A stretch of DNA of 64,000 nucleotides from Streptomyces sp. Ag109_O5-1 (GTDB taxonomy: Bacteria; Actinomycetota; Actinomycetes; Streptomycetales; Streptomycetaceae). The position numbers were made by a program, and so were the translations under genes. Positions 9,416 through 18,071 of the stretch are shown here, piece by piece (position 1 is the first letter of the stretch; each line of letters starts with the position of its first letter). The notes under the pieces are model-generated. The model was given only the letters and a program-made list of their open reading frames with translations. It had not been told where the DNA came from and ran no database searches. The stretch is taken from positions 2,914,001 to 2,978,000 of the forward strand of contig NZ_RKQF01000001.1 in NCBI RefSeq assembly GCF_003814875.1, read 5' to 3'.

Positions 9416-12286
9416 TCACAGCGGCCATCCCGGCAGATAGCCCGCGTGCGCCCGCTGGTTGCGGGTCGATCCGGTCTCGAACTGGCTCGGCACCGGGAAG
9501 TAACTGGGCAGGAACGCGGCCAGGACGGCGTCCTGCTCGTCCTCGGGGACGTCCCCGTCGTGGTAGTCGTTGAGGCAGAACACGTCGTGCGGGCGGACGG
9601 TGAGGATCCGGTTGAGCCGGGCCGCGTGGTCGCTGAGGCCGACGTTGACGAACCCGCAGGAGATGCTGCCGGGCACGCTGCGCAGGGTGTGGTAGCCGAA
9701 GTAGTGGTGCAGCGAGGAGGCCACGGAGATGTCGCTGTGGCTGCGCAGCCTGCTGGCCGCGGTGGCCCGGACGGCGTCGGGGTAGCGCTGCTCGATGTCG
9801 GCCAGGACGCTGCGCCGCAGCGGGTGGGGCGCGTGCAGGAAGCTGTGCACCAGGGTCTGGCCGAAGTCCCGCTCGATCAGGGCCCGGTTGTTCTTGGCGG
9901 CGCTGATGTTGAACTCGTCGGCGGTGGTCGCCTCGGCCATCGGCACGGCGGTCGGCGACATGAAGTGCCGGGCCTGGCCGTTGCCGAGGAAGAACATGTC
10001 CGGCTGCACGGTCCGGCCGAGGAAAACGTCGTCGTTGAAGTACAGGAAGTGCTCGGCCAGCCCCTCGATGTGGTGCAACTGGCTCTCGATGGCATGGGAG
10101 TTGTACGTCGGCAGGGCGCCGCCGGCGCCGAAGATCTCCGTGTGGTCGACGACCCGGACCCGGGGGTGGGAGAGGTCCAGCCAGTCGGGGACCTGCCGGT
10201 CGGTGACGAGGTAGATGTTCCGGATCCAGGGGGCGTACATGTCGATGGACCGCAGGGAGTACCGCAGTTCGTCGCGGTCGCGGAAGCGGGCCGCACTGGT
10301 CGCCGCGTCCTCCGTCGCCAGGCCCATCGAGGCCAGGACGGCGTTCTTGCGCTCCAGCCAGTCGACGTCGGCGCCGTCGACCCAGGTGTACACGGCGTCG
10401 ACGGGGAAGTCGACGTCTCCGTGCAGGGTCCGCGTGAAGGGGCCGATCGTCGGGTAGGGCCGACCGGCCAGGGTGAGGGTGCCCCGGTACATGGCGGTGT
10501 TCGGGACGCGGTCGCCGACGAGGGTGCGGGCGGGAGCCCGGAGGTGGCTGCCGTCCTCGGGGTCGTGGTCCCAGAAGGAGATGGTGCAGCCGTAGACGGC
10601 GCCGAGGCGCAGCAGGCGGGACCGGGAGACCACGCTCTGGTAGACGCGCAGGCCGGAGGAGGGGGTGGCGGCGTAGCCGGTGGCGAAGGAGGCGAGGACG
10701 GTCGCCACCGTCTTCTGGCCCTCGTTGAGTACGGCCGTGTAGACGGCATCGTCGGCGTAGCGCTCGGCAACGGCCTTGAAGACGGCCTCCCGGTGCACCG
10801 CATGCACGGCGACCGTGTGCCGGACCAGGCTGTCACGGGTCACCAGGTAGGGGATGTCGGCCGCTTCCAGCGCGCCCGCGACCAGGGTGAGATTCTGGTT
10901 GACCACGTCCCAGGGGGACTCCCAGTCGAGGAGCCGGCACACCTGGCCGCCGTCGCTGACCAGGTCGCGCCGCTTGAGCAGGCGTTCCTCCAGGGCGCGC
11001 TGGTCGGAGCTGCGCACGGTGCTGGAGGGGGCCGGCGCGGCGGCCGGGACGATGCCGTCGGCGCCCGCCCGGTGGCCGTGGATCGCCTGGCGTTCGGCCT
11101 TGGCGACGGCCCGGCGGCCGCTGTCGCGTTCGGCGACGAGTTCGTGGAAGATCCGCTCCCAGTGCGCGGTCACCACGGCGGGCGAGAAGCGGTTGACGGA
11201 GGCGAGTGCGGCGGTGCCCATGCGCTGGCGCAGTTCGGCGTCCTCGATGAGGTGCAGCAGGCCCGAGGCGAGGGCGTCGGTGTCGCCGGGCGGGACGAGG
11301 ATGCCGGTGTGCCCGTCGATGACGACTTCGCGGGGGCCGTTGGGAGAGTCGTACGACACCACCGGGACGCCGGCCGCGTGGGCCTCGGCGAGGACCAGGC
11401 CGAACGCCTCGTTGCGCGAGGTGAGGGTGGCGATGCTGGCCTTGGCCCACTCCTCCGCGAGGTGCTTGGAGTTGCCGTTGAGCTGGATGCAGTCGTGCAG
11501 TCCGAGCATGTCGATCTGCCGGCGAAGGGCGCCGCTGAGCGGGCCGTCGCCGAAGATGCGCAGCTGCCAGTCCGGGCGGTGCCGGGCAACCGTCGCCCAG
11601 GCCGTGACGGCGTGGTCGATCTGCTTCTCCGCCACCAGCCGGCCGGCGATCACGACGGTGCGGGTCTGCAGGGTGGAGCGCGGCCGGAAGCCGCTGGGCA
11701 GGGCGTTGGGCACCACTTCCAGGCGGGGCGCGGCGTCGCCCAGGGTCTCGGCGAACCAGTCCCGGGTGCGCTCGCTGAGCACGGCCAGCGCGTCCAGCCG
11801 GGCGGCGAAGCGGCGCAGTGGTTCACCGCTGGTGCCGCGCAGTTCGGAGACCCGGTGTTCCTGATGGACGGTGATGACGTGGGCCGGTGCGAGCTGCACG
11901 GCGAGGGCCATCAGTGCCGGGGTGGTGGTGACCAGGACGTCGGTGTCGGTGTCCTGGAGGGCGAGTTCGAGTTCGAGGTCGGCGAGCCGGTTGAAGGCCG
12001 ACTCCCAGGACCGGTCGACGATCTGGCTGGGCTGCGCGACGAGCCCGGCCCACACCGAGTCGTCCACCGTGGTGGAGCGCACCGGGCGGGGGGTGCGGGC
12101 GGTGGCGTCGACGAGGTAGTCGACGCGGACCCGTTCGTCGGGGGTGAAGAACTGGTCGCGCCTGCTCCGGAAGACGCTGAGGACCCGGACGTCGTGCCGG
12201 GTGGCGAGTTCGGACGCCTGGTTGAACACCGCGCGTTCGGTGCCGCCCACGGCGTCCGCCGTGGTCAGCAGGAAGGTGATCTTCAT
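9416..12286 (-). CDS. GT4 glycosyltransferase fused to Stealth sugar-phosphotransferase
   Basis: 956 residues with two enzymes in one chain. Residues 1-390 are a GT-B fold family-4 glycosyltransferase (VGGTERAVF near the N-terminus, and the EAFGLVLAE nucleotide-sugar motif near 290). Residues about 440-950 are a Stealth protein: CR1 DAVYTWVDGADVDW near 628, CR2 beginning RDELRYSLRSIDMYAPWIRN with LPTYNSHAIESQLHHI and FLYFNDDVFLG, CR3 with HPLRRSVLADIEQRYP and SSLHHYFGYH, and CR4 with DVFCLNDYHD. Stealth enzymes transfer sugar-1-phosphate to build phosphodiester-linked glycans, such as capsules related to GlcNAc-phosphotransferase products. No membrane segment is seen. It is separated by only 8 bases from the upstream beta-rich gene and 23 bases from the PIG-L gene, so the set is one operon. 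Confidence 0.9.
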   Translation of the reverse strand: MKITFLLTTADAVGGTERAVFNQASELATRHDVRVLSVFRSRRDQFFTPDERVRVDYLVDATARTPRPVRSTTVDDSVWAGLVAQPSQIVDRSWESAFNRLADLELELALQDTDTDVLVTTTPALMALAVQLAPAHVITVHQEHRVSELRGTSGEPLRRFAARLDALAVLSERTRDWFAETLGDAAPRLEVVPNALPSGFRPRSTLQTRTVVIAGRLVAEKQIDHAVTAWATVARHRPDWQLRIFGDGPLSGALRRQIDMLGLHDCIQLNGNSKHLAEEWAKASIATLTSRNEAFGLVLAEAHAAGVPVVSYDSPNGPREVVIDGHTGILVPPGDTDALASGLLHLIEDAELRQRMGTAALASVNRFSPAVVTAHWERIFHELVAERDSGRRAVAKAERQAIHGHRAGADGIVPAAAPAPSSTVRSSDQRALEERLLKRRDLVSDGGQVCRLLDWESPWDVVNQNLTLVAGALEAADIPYLVTRDSLVRHTVAVHAVHREAVFKAVAERYADDAVYTAVLNEGQKTVATVLASFATGYAATPSSGLRVYQSVVSRSRLLRLGAVYGCTISFWDHDPEDGSHLRAPARTLVGDRVPNTAMYRGTLTLAGRPYPTIGPFTRTLHGDVDFPVDAVYTWVDGADVDWLERKNAVLASMGLATEDAATSAARFRDRDELRYSLRSIDMYAPWIRNIYLVTDRQVPDWLDLSHPRVRVVDHTEIFGAGGALPTYNSHAIESQLHHIEGLAEHFLYFNDDVFLGRTVQPDMFFLGNGQARHFMSPTAVPMAEATTADEFNISAAKNNRALIERDFGQTLVHSFLHAPHPLRRSVLADIEQRYPDAVRATAASRLRSHSDISVASSLHHYFGYHTLRSVPGSISCGFVNVGLSDHAARLNRILTVRPHDVFCLNDYHDGDVPEDEQDAVLAAFLPSYFPVPSQFETGSTRNQRAHAGYLPGWPL

Positions 12287-12294
12287 CTGTCGGT

Positions 12295-13248
12295 TCAGCC
12301 TGCCTCGGGCATGCGCGTGCAGGTGACCCGGAGATTTCCTGCGGGGGTGTAGCGCGGTTGGACGATCATGGGCGGGTGGCCCTGGGGGGTGATGGCGAGG
12401 CTGCGCATGGCGAAGACGCGCAGCGGGTTGCGTACGTCGTGGAGGCGACGGCCCAGGCGCATGGAGCGGCCGGCGCGGTCGTGGAGTTCGACGTCCCAGT
12501 GCTCGGGCCGGGCACCGCGCGGCGGCATCTGCGCCAGCGGGACCTCCACCCGGAAGGTGTCCGCCCCGAGCGCCGTGACCGGCTGCTCGACACGGCGTCC
12601 GGAGGCGACGAACTCGGCCCAGGGCTCCTCGATCCGGGTGCCGAGCACCCGGAAGTCGACGGTGACGCCGGCGTGGGTCAGGTGCACCTTGGCCACCTCG
12701 GCGGCCGCCCGGGCCCCGCTGCTGACGACCCGGGCGCTGCCCCGCACGGAGCGGCCGAGCCGGTGGCGTTCGCCGGTCACCGGGGACGCCGCCATGGGCT
12801 TGGTCGGGCCCTCGTAGGGCACCGGCGGCTGGAGCAGCAGCAGGGACAGCGAGCGTTTGCGGCGCCCGGTGCGCAGCCGAAGCCGCAGTCGCCAGCGCCC
12901 GGCGGTGACGGGCACTCCGCCGACCTCCGCGCCCAGCAGGACGGCCGCGTCTACCAGGGCCTGGCCGGCCGGGCCCTCGTAGACGCGGGCCTCGGCGGTG
13001 TGGCGGCGCCGGCCGCGGCGCAGCACGATTTCGGCCCGGTCGGGCAGCCGGGTGGACGGCGGGAGTTCGGCGTGCAGGTTCACCGTCTGGCCGTCGAGGA
13101 TGGCGGCGTAGTGCAGCAGCGCCGTGCGCCGGCGGCGCAGCGGGATGAAGACGCCGAGCATGAGCCGGTTGCGCAGGGCGGCGACGCGGGCGCGCGGGCG
13201 GACGGTCCCGCCTGCCTTTGCGGCGGGACTCTTCTGAGGAGCGGTCAT
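12295..13248 (-). CDS. Beta-rich protein of unknown function in the Stealth operon
   Basis: 317 residues; I do not recognise a named family. After a basic N-terminal segment (RNRLMLGVFIPLRRRR) it seems to consist of two beta-sandwich-like modules (about 45-155 and 190-315), rich in Val and Arg with alternating hydrophobic strands and the closing phrase HDVRNPLRVFAMRS. The second module resembles, by eye only, the accessory N-terminal regions of Streptomyces teichoic-acid-type glycerophosphotransferases. The ATG overlaps the stop of the upstream Stealth gene (ATGA), so expression is coupled to it. No signal peptide or catalytic motif is visible. A glycan-binding or scaffolding role beside the Stealth enzymes is an inference. 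Confidence 0.7.
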   Translation of the reverse strand: MTAPQKSPAAKAGGTVRPRARVAALRNRLMLGVFIPLRRRRTALLHYAAILDGQTVNLHAELPPSTRLPDRAEIVLRRGRRRHTAEARVYEGPAGQALVDAAVLLGAEVGGVPVTAGRWRLRLRLRTGRRKRSLSLLLLQPPVPYEGPTKPMAASPVTGERHRLGRSVRGSARVVSSGARAAAEVAKVHLTHAGVTVDFRVLGTRIEEPWAEFVASGRRVEQPVTALGADTFRVEVPLAQMPPRGARPEHWDVELHDRAGRSMRLGRRLHDVRNPLRVFAMRSLAITPQGHPPMIVQPRYTPAGNLRVTCTRMPEAG

Positions 13249-15050
13249 GAGCCGACGGGCCCCAGCTGGGCGGTGCGCGCCGGGGTGCGCGGTGCGGTGA
13301 TGCCGGACGCGGTCTCGAACGGGCTGTGGACCGGGAAATAGGCGTCCAGAAACGTTTCGACCATGCGGTTCTGAGCCTCGGGGTCGGCCGCTGTGACGGT
13401 GTCGTTCATGCAGAAGGTGTCGAAGTTGCGGCGCGCGAGCAGGTTGTTGAGCCGGCGCTCGGCGAGGTCGTCGGCGAGGTCGACATAGACGTACCGGATC
13501 TCGCCGACCGTGGCCCGCGCGGACTGGTAGGCGTAGTAGTGGTGCAGCGAGGAGGCGATCGGCACGTCGTTCGGCGAGCGGAAGCGGGAGTGCTGGGTGA
13601 CCCGGTGGGCCTTGGCGTAGACGTGCTCGATCTCGGCCAGCACGCTGCGGCGCAGGGCGTGCGGGGTGTGCTTCATCTTCTGCGAGATGACGGTGCCGAA
13701 CTGCTGGGCGATCAGCCCGCGGCTGTTCTTGCCCGCCGCGTTGACGGGCAGGTCCTCGGTGCTCGCCCGGCCGGACGGGATGAGCGCCTTGGACTGGAAG
13801 AACTTGGTCAGGCCATTGGGATGGAAGAAGTGGCCGGGCTGGACCGGGCGGCCGAAGAACACGTCGTCGTTGAGGTAGAGGAAGTGTTCCGAGAGGTCCG
13901 GGATGTGGTGCAACTGACTCTCGATGGCGTGCGAGTTGAAGGTGGGCAGCGCATAGGGGTCGGAGAAGATCTCCCGGTGGTCCACCACCCGGATACCGGG
14001 GAACTCGGTGTTCAGCCAGGCGGGCACCTGGCCGGCGGTGACCAGGAAGATGTTGCGCACCCACGGGGCGTACTGGTGGATGGAGCGGAGCGAGTACCGC
14101 AGCTCGTCGCGGCTGGTGAACCGGGAGTCGTTGGCGGCCTGCTCGTGCAGCCGGCCGGCGGGGCTGCCGTCGAGCTCGCGCCGGAAGGCGTCCCGGCCCG
14201 CGCGCCACACCGGGTCGGAGTCGTCGACCCAGGTGTAGACAACGTCGATCGGGAAGAGGTGGTCGTCGGGGAGCGCGGCCGCGAACTCGGGCAGGGTGCG
14301 GGCATGGCCGGTGACATAGACGGCAGGCACCGGGCTGAAGCGCTTCTGCTCGGTCCAGCAGCGGCCGGCGTCCACCGGGACCTCGGTCACCACGCGGTTG
14401 GGCCGGGGCGCGACGAACTGTCCGTCCTGCTCCTCCCAGAACTCGATGTCGCAGCCGGACTCCCGGCCGAAGACCAGGTTCCCGGTCGGGTCGCAGACGT
14501 GCCAGGCGATACGCAGCACCCGCTGGTCGCGCAGCCCCCGCCAGCTCCCCGGGAGCTCGCCGGGCCGCGACTGGCCGGGCGAGACGGTGCCGATGTAGCC
14601 GGCCCGGTCCTCGCAGGCCAGCCGAAGGACGGCCTCCAGCTCAGGGCGCCGGGCGGCCGGTACGGCGATGCTGGGCACGGCGGCCGAGGTGCCGCGGACG
14701 CAGAAGTAGTCGATCCCGGCTTCTTCCAGGACCGCGACGAGTAGGTGGAGGTTGCGGGCGCGGGCGGCCCAGGCGGTGGCTCCGGGCACCTCGAAGGCGC
14801 GGACGTGCTTGCCGCCGATGCGGACGACCCGCATCCGGCCCTCGGTGGAGTTCCCGGCAGCCTTGCGGCTGCCGCCCAGCGCCCGGACGACCATGGCGGA
14901 ACGCACCGCGTCGGCGGAGGCCAGAGAGCGCTTCAACGACTTGCGCAGGGGGTTCGGTACCCGCTTGACGATGCTGCGGCGGGCTCCCACCGGCACCAAG
15001 GATCGATATGTCGACACGAACGCGCTCGCCTCGGGATTATTGAGGCTCAC
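13245..15050 (-). CDS. Stealth family sugar-phosphotransferase
   Basis: 601 residues. After about 250 residues of N-terminal region come the Stealth blocks: CR1 DVVYTWVDDSDPVW (about 269), CR2 RDELRYSLRSIHQYAPWVRN with NSHAIESQLHHIPDLSEHFL and LNDDVFFG, CR3 with HALRRSVLAEIEHVYAKAHR and SSLHHYYAYQ, and CR4 with FDTFCMNDTV. It probably transfers a hexose- or HexNAc-1-phosphate to a glycan. The GTG at 15050 has GGGGG seven bases upstream and is preferred to the farther ATG at 15113. It heads the operon continuing through 12295, 9416 and 7431, and its closest relative in the window is the Stealth half of the 9416 protein. The two may alternate or form a heteromer, which is inference. Confidence 0.9.
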   Translation of the reverse strand: MSLNNPEASAFVSTYRSLVPVGARRSIVKRVPNPLRKSLKRSLASADAVRSAMVVRALGGSRKAAGNSTEGRMRVVRIGGKHVRAFEVPGATAWAARARNLHLLVAVLEEAGIDYFCVRGTSAAVPSIAVPAARRPELEAVLRLACEDRAGYIGTVSPGQSRPGELPGSWRGLRDQRVLRIAWHVCDPTGNLVFGRESGCDIEFWEEQDGQFVAPRPNRVVTEVPVDAGRCWTEQKRFSPVPAVYVTGHARTLPEFAAALPDDHLFPIDVVYTWVDDSDPVWRAGRDAFRRELDGSPAGRLHEQAANDSRFTSRDELRYSLRSIHQYAPWVRNIFLVTAGQVPAWLNTEFPGIRVVDHREIFSDPYALPTFNSHAIESQLHHIPDLSEHFLYLNDDVFFGRPVQPGHFFHPNGLTKFFQSKALIPSGRASTEDLPVNAAGKNSRGLIAQQFGTVISQKMKHTPHALRRSVLAEIEHVYAKAHRVTQHSRFRSPNDVPIASSLHHYYAYQSARATVGEIRYVYVDLADDLAERRLNNLLARRNFDTFCMNDTVTAADPEAQNRMVETFLDAYFPVHSPFETASGITAPRTPARTAQLGPVGS

Positions 15051-15079
15051 CTGTTTCCCCCTGTGTGACTGTCGACATA
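15007..15079. promoter_or_regulatory. Inverted TATGTCGACA / TGTCGACATA pair around the Stealth start
   Basis: TATGTCGACA at 15007-15016 and its exact reverse complement at 15070-15079 bracket the GTG start at 15050. The region up to 15249 (about 200 bases) is non-coding, locally AT-rich and holds the operon promoter. I see no clear -10/-35 pair. An operator role is inferred. Confidence 0.35.
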
Positions 15080-15249
15080 CCGGCCAGCGGACCCTCATGT
15101 TCACCGAAGTCACATGTTTGACTTACCTGGGTCTTACTGAACCTTCAGAATGTTTACATCCGAACGGCAAACTGTCCAGAAGTAATCGGTTGCCCCGGGC
15201 TCTCTGTCGCGAAGGCCACATCCGTACAACCATCCGGCCCGACGGAACG

Positions 15250-16362
15250 TCAGACGCGGACCCAGTCCGCGAGGACCAGGCCGGGCTCCGGCGCCTGCCG
15301 CCCCACCCACAGGGCGCCCTCGGCGCCGAAGGCGGCGAGCACTACACGCCCCCGGGCGTCATGGGCCAGCGCGGGCGTGCCCGTCCCCGGCCTGCCGGTG
15401 TCGGTCCACCACAGCCCGGACGCCTCGGCCTCCGTGCCGCACACCCCGACCAGGACGCTCCCGGCCGCACCGCGATGCGCGACGACTGTGCAGTCGTAAC
15501 CGTCGAGAACGGCCCGCAGTACCGCATGGCCGCCATCCCCCGGTGCACCACCGAGCGGAACCGGCCAGCCGCCGGACCGCCGGCACAGCAGGCCCGAACC
15601 GGCCGGATCGGTCCAGACATGGGTGAGCCTGCCGGGCGCGGTCTCCAGCGCGGCGACGGATCCGGGCAGCGCGCCCGGCCGTATGTCGTACGAACGCTGC
15701 GGTACGGCTCCGGGTTCCGGCTGCGTCCAGTGCAGCGCCACGTCCCCGGCCGGGGCGAACACCTCGATCCGGCCGTCCGAGACTGCCGTCGCGGTCAGCC
15801 CGTCCTGGACGTCGGCGCCCCGGAGGTCGCTCCAGGGCTCCCACTTGCCGGCCCTGCCCTCCCGGCGCATCATCAGGCCGCCGCCCGCGTTCCGTACGAA
15901 GACGTACAGATCGCCGTTGGCGTCCACGGCCCCGGCCGGCACGCCGAACCTGCGCGCCTTATCCGGCTCCCGGTGCGGATTGCCCAGCGAACGCCACTCG
16001 GTGACGGGCCGTCCGGACTGGTACTGGATGGCGTGTACGACGTCCACGACGGCGGAGCCGTCGGCCCGGCGCCGCTCCCGGCGCCCGAGGAAGTGGACAT
16101 AGGTGTCGGCGCCCTGGACGACGGCGAGATGGGTCAGGTCCGCGACCGCGACGAACTCCGGCCCCGACCACCCGGGACCGCCCGGGCGGGTCTCGGTCCA
16201 GCGCAGCAGTCCGCCGGCGGTGGGCGCGTACGCGGTGAGCCGGCCGTCCTTGCCGCGCACCAGCCACGAACCCGCGGCCGTACCCGTCGCGGTGACCGCC
16301 GGGGCGGCAGCACCGGGCGCGGCCGAAAGACGCCGCTGCGCGGAGCGACCCCGCATCACCAT
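15250..16362 (-). CDS. PLL-like beta-propeller protein (stand-alone)
   Basis: About 370 residues, essentially one propeller domain. It begins near SWLVRGKDGRLTAY and has recurring blades including YVFVRNAGGGL, WSDLRGADVQDGL and GRIEVFAPAGD. These align with the C-terminal half of the PIG-L fusion (7431) and with the 18072 protein, so the three are paralogues. Such propellers usually bind sugars; no enzyme motif is visible. No convincing signal peptide or membrane helix is seen. Four start codons lie in tandem (GTG ATG GTG ATG) after AGGGGGG; the ATG at 16362 has the best spacing, but 16356 is possible. The gene lies directly upstream of the Stealth operon in the same direction and divergent from the LCP gene, with a 280-base shared promoter region. 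Confidence 0.8.
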   Translation of the reverse strand: MVMRGRSAQRRLSAAPGAAAPAVTATGTAAGSWLVRGKDGRLTAYAPTAGGLLRWTETRPGGPGWSGPEFVAVADLTHLAVVQGADTYVHFLGRRERRRADGSAVVDVVHAIQYQSGRPVTEWRSLGNPHREPDKARRFGVPAGAVDANGDLYVFVRNAGGGLMMRREGRAGKWEPWSDLRGADVQDGLTATAVSDGRIEVFAPAGDVALHWTQPEPGAVPQRSYDIRPGALPGSVAALETAPGRLTHVWTDPAGSGLLCRRSGGWPVPLGGAPGDGGHAVLRAVLDGYDCTVVAHRGAAGSVLVGVCGTEAEASGLWWTDTGRPGTGTPALAHDARGRVVLAAFGAEGALWVGRQAPEPGLVLADWVRV

Positions 16363-16642
16363 CACGGCCCCCCTGGAGACGTATCCGACCGGTCCGACCG
16401 CGGCGGACCCGAAATTCGCCACATCATATGCATGGCACCTACACTGCCCGGGCTCGGACTGCGGGCCCGCGGCCGCCGCGGGAACGGACGCGTCACCTGG
16501 CTTCACCGCCTTTCGGCGAAGTCTTTCGATGAAGTGAACGTGACGTGGATCACTGACATACAACTCAAGTCGGCTGTCACCGGTCTGTCCGATCGCCCGA
16601 TCATTTTCGGCCCCGGCCCGAAGCAGACGAGGACAGCACCCG

Positions 16643-17722
16643 ATGACGACCCCCGCCGCCGACAGCCCGAGCACCTCGGACCGCCCCTCGCGGCGCGGCG
16701 CACCCCGCCGACGCCGTACCGGCCGGTGGATCCTGCTCTCCCTGGCCGTCCTGGTCCTCGCCGGAGCGGGTACCGCCTACTGGCTGTACAGCGGGATCGA
16801 CGGCAACATCAAGGGCGTCGACATCGACCGGGCGATCGGCGACGACCGCCCGGAGAAACTGCCCACCTCGGGCCAGAACATCCTGATCCTGGGTTCGGAC
16901 TCACGCGCCGGCGCCAACGCGAAGCTGGACAACGCCAAGGTCTCCGGCGCCCGTTCGGACACCGCGCTGGTGATGCACATACCCGAGGGCCGCAAGAAGG
17001 CCGTCGCGATCAGCATCCCCCGCGACACCCTGGTGACCCGCCCCGAGTGCACCAAGGCGGACGGCTCCCAGGTCGCCTCCGCGAAGCGCGTGATGTTCAA
17101 CTCCATCTACTCACAGGTCGGTCCGGCCTGTGTCGTCAAGACGGTGGAGCAGATGTCGGGGGTCCGTATGGACCACTACGTCGAGATCGACTTCGCCGGC
17201 TTCAAGGACCTGGTGGACGCGATCGGTGGGGTGACCGTCACCGTCGACCAGGACATCCACGACTCCTCCAGCGGCCTGAACATCACCAAGGGCACGCACC
17301 GGCTGGACGGCACCCAGTCCCTCCAGTTCGTCCGCACCCGGCACGGCATCGGCGACGGCAGCGACCTCGGCCGGATCGGCCTCCAGCAGCAGTTCATGAT
17401 CGCGCTGCTCGGGGAGATCCAGAAGCAGGACCTGCTGGGCAGCCCGGTCAAGGCGTACAAGATCGCCGACAAGCTGACCGCCGCGCTCACCACCGACTCC
17501 GAACTCGCCTCCCTCACCAAGCTCGCGGAGTTCGGCCGCAGCCTGAACGGCGTCAACCCGTCCACCATGGAGACGATCATGCTCCCGGTGGCGTACGACA
17601 AGGTCGACCCGAACCGCGTGGTGGCCGCCGAGCCGCAGGCGAAGACCCTGTGGAAGGCGATCCGCACCGACTCCACGATCCCCGAGTCAGCGAAGAGGTC
17701 CCCGGCCACCGGCGGAAACTGA
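16643..17722 (+). CDS. LytR-CpsA-Psr (LCP) family glycopolymer ligase
   Basis: 359 residues: a short Arg-rich cytoplasmic tail, one membrane helix (about 28-50, ILLSLAVLVLAGAGTAYWLY), and an extracellular LCP domain (about 75-260). The domain has the GSDSR, SDTALVMHI, SIPRDT, VEIDFAGFKDLVDAIGGV and FVRTRHGIGDGSDLGR motifs that hold the phosphate-binding Asp and Arg residues. LCP enzymes move lipid-linked glycopolymers onto peptidoglycan. Beside two Stealth enzymes it is well placed to anchor their phosphoglycan to the wall (inference). It is transcribed divergently from the propeller and Stealth genes. Degenerate copies of its 3-prime end follow it. Confidence 0.92.
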   Translation: MTTPAADSPSTSDRPSRRGAPRRRRTGRWILLSLAVLVLAGAGTAYWLYSGIDGNIKGVDIDRAIGDDRPEKLPTSGQNILILGSDSRAGANAKLDNAKVSGARSDTALVMHIPEGRKKAVAISIPRDTLVTRPECTKADGSQVASAKRVMFNSIYSQVGPACVVKTVEQMSGVRMDHYVEIDFAGFKDLVDAIGGVTVTVDQDIHDSSSGLNITKGTHRLDGTQSLQFVRTRHGIGDGSDLGRIGLQQQFMIALLGEIQKQDLLGSPVKAYKIADKLTAALTTDSELASLTKLAEFGRSLNGVNPSTMETIMLPVAYDKVDPNRVVAAEPQAKTLWKAIRTDSTIPESAKRSPATGGN

Positions 17723-18071
17723 CGGTCTGTCGGACCCCGGCACGGCGGCCGGCCCGCGGACCGGTCCACGCTCGACGCGTGAGACCGGCACCTCGCACGG
17801 ACCGACGCCGCGCTGCTCGCCAAGCGGCTCGACCCGGCCACCACGATCCACACCAGGCATCCCGGGCCGCCCCCGGCTCACCCTCGGGGCGTTGCGCACC
17901 GACTCCGATGTCCCCCATCCGGCCAAGAAGTCCCCGGACGCCGACGAGAGTGCCGGACCGCGCGCCGGGCTTCAAGAGCCGGCCCCGGGTCGCCCTTGAG
18001 GCGTTCCGCCGGCTCCGCCGTCCCCGATCCGGCGAAGAAATCCCCGGACACCGACAGGAGCCGGCGGTCTG
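17723..18071 (+). repeat. Non-coding stretch with degenerate copies of the LCP 3-prime end
   Basis: About 350 bases without a convincing gene. Two segments (about 17886-17945 and 17998-18062) resemble the last 60 bases of the LCP gene: each has a GCG-CGC-CCG-ACTCC-like start, then ATCCGGC(C/G)AAGAA(G/A)TCC and CCGGAC(G/A)CCGAC. The gene itself has CACGATCCCCGAGTCAGCGA followed by AGAGGTCCCCGGCCACCG. A GGCGGTCTGTC motif at about 18064-18074 also echoes the sequence after the LCP stop (ACGGTCTGTCGG). They read like eroded duplicates. Confidence 0.5.

Noticed and set aside
16530..16560. Second Crp-like sequence (GTGACGTGGATCAC) before the LCP gene
   Set aside because: It lacks the required G in the GNCAC half.
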